Assembly (NCBI GenBank): GCA_012515885.1
Contig: JAAYXN010000031.1
Location: 1-8,165, forward strand
Origin: Rhodococcus sp. (in: high G+C Gram-positive bacteria)
GTDB taxonomy: Bacteria > Actinomycetota > Actinomycetes > Mycobacteriales > Mycobacteriaceae
DNA: 8,165 nt
Direction of reading: 5' to 3'
Below, one piece after another: positions 6,530 through 8,165 of this stretch. The stretch's first letter is position 1. Each line of letters opens with the position of its first letter. The position numbers and the translations under genes are program-made. Below the pieces are notes generated by a model, which searched no databases, was not told the origin of the DNA, and worked only from the letters and a program-made list of their open reading frames with translations.

Positions 6530-6567
6530 CCGTTCCAGAGGGTGCGCCGCGCGGCACCTGAAATCCG

Positions 6568-6603
6568 TGAACAGAGGCACCTGCTCGGCCTAGGATGACG
6601 CCG
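6568..6603 (+). promoter_or_regulatory. Putative promoter of the PBP gene, compatible with a leaderless mRNA
   Basis: TAGGAT at 6591-6596 matches the actinobacterial -10 consensus TANNNT. TGAACA at 6568-6573 matches four of six bases of TTGACA, and the spacer is exactly 17 bases. Transcription starting 7-8 bases after the -10 would begin at or next to ATG 6604, giving a transcript with almost no leader. The alternative is that AGGA at 6592-6595 is a ribosome site 8 bases before ATG 6604; both readings use the same bases. Confidence 0.5.
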
Positions 6604-8165
6604 ATGGCAACGGGCAGCGGGGTAGGGCGGCGACGGCAGAAGATGCTGATTCTGCTGTGCGTATTCGCTGCTGCAGCCGTATCGATCACCGCATGCAGTC
6701 CGCGGATGTCCGGGCCGGAAGCGGCAGCACACGCCTTCCTCACGGCCTTTTCGGAGCGGAGAATCGAAGCGGCGGCGCAGGTTTCAGATCGACCGGACCT
6801 TGCCGTGCCCGCACTCGAATCTGTGTGGACGTCGCTGCAAGCCCAATCTCTGGACGCCACGACAGGAAACGTTCGCATCAGTGGTGATACGGCGACTGTC
6901 GAATACACCTATCAGTGGCACCTTCCACGCGAACGCACCTGGACGTATTCGGGTGAGTTTCAGATGGCCAGCCGGGACGGTGGCTGGGTGTTGCGCTGGA
7001 GCTCGACCGATATTCATCCGCGCCTCGGGAACAAGCAGACAATGGTGCTGCGCTCACACCCCGCGGATCGAGCGCGCGTCAACGAACATGCTGGCTCGGA
7101 TGTGCTCGTCCCTGGAATCGTGTACCGCGTCCGGTTTGATGCACGTGCGTCTGGAAACACCCGCGCTGCCGCGTCGCAATTGGCTACCGCGCTACGTGAC
7201 TACGACAGCTCACTGACCGCGCAGTCCATCGCTGAATCAGCGACCGGCGTCAACGGCAACTACCTCGTCACGCGGCTGCGTGCTGAAGACTACGAGAAGG
7301 TCTCCGCGATCCTTGCCGTCATCCCCGGTGTCTCAGTGTCCGACGAAGCAGACCTGGTTGCCACCGATCGCACCTTTGCGCCCGACCTCATCTCGCAAAT
7401 CAGGAAAACCGTCATCGACGAGATTGACGGTAAAGCCGGGTGGAGTGTGGTGACCGTCAACCAAAACGGTGTGGACGTTGACGTGTTGACTGAGACTGCG
7501 CCGCAACCAGTTCCGTCCTTTTCGATCAGCCTCGACCGGCCCATCCAGGTCGCAGCGCAAGCAGCGGTCGATGCGCGCGAGGAACAAGCGATGATGGTGG
7601 TCATCGAGGCGTCGACCGGCAACATCCTGGCCGTCTCGCAAAACAAGGCAGCCGATCGTGACGGGCCGGTCGCCTCTACCGGCATGTACCCGCCGGGTTC
7701 GACGTTCAAAATGGTGACCGCGGGGGCTGCGATCTCGGCCGGGATGGCGACACCGGACACGACGGTGCCGTGCCCCGGACACATCACTATCGTCGAACGC
7801 ACCATCCCCAACTACAACAACTTCGCTCTCGGCAACGTTTCGATGGCAACCGCGTTCGCGCGCTCCTGCAACACGTCTTTCGCCAAACTCGCCAGCGACA
7901 TGGACGACGACGCCCTCACCATCGCGGCCGCGCAGTTCGGTATCGGTGTGCGCTACGACGTAGTCGGCTTGCCCACGAACACCGGATCGGTGCCGCCAGC
8001 GCCCAACCTTGTACAGCGAACAGAAGACGGATTCGGGCAGGGACGGGTGTTGGTCAGCCCATTCGGAATGGCGCTGGCAGCGGCCACAGTCGCTCATGGA
8101 TCGACGCCGACACCCAGGCTGCTGATCGGACGCGACACGGACGTCGACTACGAGGCGATCGGCGG
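6604..8165 (+). CDS. Penicillin-binding lipoprotein, class B transpeptidase (3' end beyond window)
   Basis: The frame is open from ATG 6604 to the window edge, giving 520 codons with the C terminus missing. Residues 9-31 form a lipoprotein signal: an RRRQK basic start, a hydrophobic core and the lipobox ITAC, with Cys31 as the lipid site. Residues about 37-141 look like a MecA_N/NTF2-like domain, about 150-300 like the PBP dimerisation domain, and about 309 onward like a transpeptidase domain. The active-site motif STFK is at 366-369 (nucleophile Ser366) in PPGSTFKMV, and the second motif SCN is at 421-423. The KTG motif should lie just past the edge. The protein would cross-link peptidoglycan outside the membrane and bind beta-lactams. 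It resembles M. tuberculosis Rv2864c, recalled as about 600 residues. An in-frame ATG at 6595 would add three residues. Antisense frames of 254 and 173 codons at 7290-8097 are shadows of this gene. Confidence 0.93.
   Translation, partial: MATGSGVGRRRQKMLILLCVFAAAAVSITACSPRMSGPEAAAHAFLTAFSERRIEAAAQVSDRPDLAVPALESVWTSLQAQSLDATTGNVRISGDTATVEYTYQWHLPRERTWTYSGEFQMASRDGGWVLRWSSTDIHPRLGNKQTMVLRSHPADRARVNEHAGSDVLVPGIVYRVRFDARASGNTRAAASQLATALRDYDSSLTAQSIAESATGVNGNYLVTRLRAEDYEKVSAILAVIPGVSVSDEADLVATDRTFAPDLISQIRKTVIDEIDGKAGWSVVTVNQNGVDVDVLTETAPQPVPSFSISLDRPIQVAAQAAVDAREEQAMMVVIEASTGNILAVSQNKAADRDGPVASTGMYPPGSTFKMVTAGAAISAGMATPDTTVPCPGHITIVERTIPNYNNFALGNVSMATAFARSCNTSFAKLASDMDDDALTIAAAQFGIGVRYDVVGLPTNTGSVPPAPNLVQRTEDGFGQGRVLVSPFGMALAAATVAHGSTPTPRLLIGRDTDVDYEAIG

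Noticed and set aside
6541..6558. GC-rich symmetric stretch upstream of the PBP promoter (GCCGCGCGGC core at 6546-6555)
   Set aside because: Such short GC palindromes are expected often in DNA of this composition, and it does not extend into a longer symmetric site.
7290..8097. Minus-strand frames of 173 and 254 codons within the PBP gene
   Set aside because: The plus strand encodes a PBP with lipobox, STFK and SCN motifs in one continuous frame; the antisense frames carry no domain.
1..8165. CRISPR array, tRNA or rRNA genes, insertion sequences, toxin-antitoxin or defence system
   Set aside because: No regularly spaced repeats, transposase motifs, cloverleaf-like segments or defence-type domains were seen. 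Nearly all of the sequence is taken up by six recognised genes and one small conserved gene.

Overview
The window is GC-rich housekeeping DNA from an actinomycete. It most likely belongs to the mycolic-acid group (Mycobacteriales: Mycobacterium, Rhodococcus, Gordonia and relatives). The protein set points there: a Rip1-type site-2 protease of 404 residues, a Dxr with the actinobacterial SMGPMNTLNSA motif, a DUF2631-type small membrane protein, a DUF4081-type GNAT protein and a lipoprotein class B penicillin-binding protein. Start codons are often GTG, and the hairpins between genes have no T-tract, which also fits actinomycetes. The genus cannot be fixed from sequence alone.

Layout, left to right. 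(1) rlmN on the plus strand (67-1239), a radical-SAM RNA methyltransferase. (2) A long imperfect hairpin (1254-1315) in the gap where rlmN and the next gene converge. (3) A minus-strand block transcribed leftward, dxr -> rip -> ispG -> GNAT (6005 to 1354). dxr and rip are 4 bases apart, rip and ispG 60 bases, ispG and the GNAT gene 205 bases. (4) A 193-base divergent control region (6006-6198) with a strong imperfect palindrome. (5) A small plus-strand DUF2631 membrane-protein gene (6199-6468), ended by a perfect 16-bp stem-loop. (6) A plus-strand penicillin-binding lipoprotein gene from 6604 that runs off the right edge, with a promoter-like pair whose -10 lies so close to the start codon that a leaderless mRNA is possible.

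How the genes relate: dxr and ispG encode the first committed step and a late step of the MEP isoprenoid pathway, which feeds polyprenyl carrier lipids used in wall synthesis. rip encodes an intramembrane protease, which in mycobacteria cleaves anti-sigma factors and affects envelope composition. The PBP cross-links peptidoglycan. The shared theme is the cell envelope, but this comes from known families and not from any direct link in the sequence.

No mobile element, CRISPR array, tRNA, rRNA or unfamiliar multi-gene system is visible. The most notable large-scale feature is the gene order. As I recall the M. tuberculosis order, flipping the segment between rlmN and the PBP gene restores it exactly, so the block looks inverted, with both junctions in hairpin-bearing intergenic gaps.
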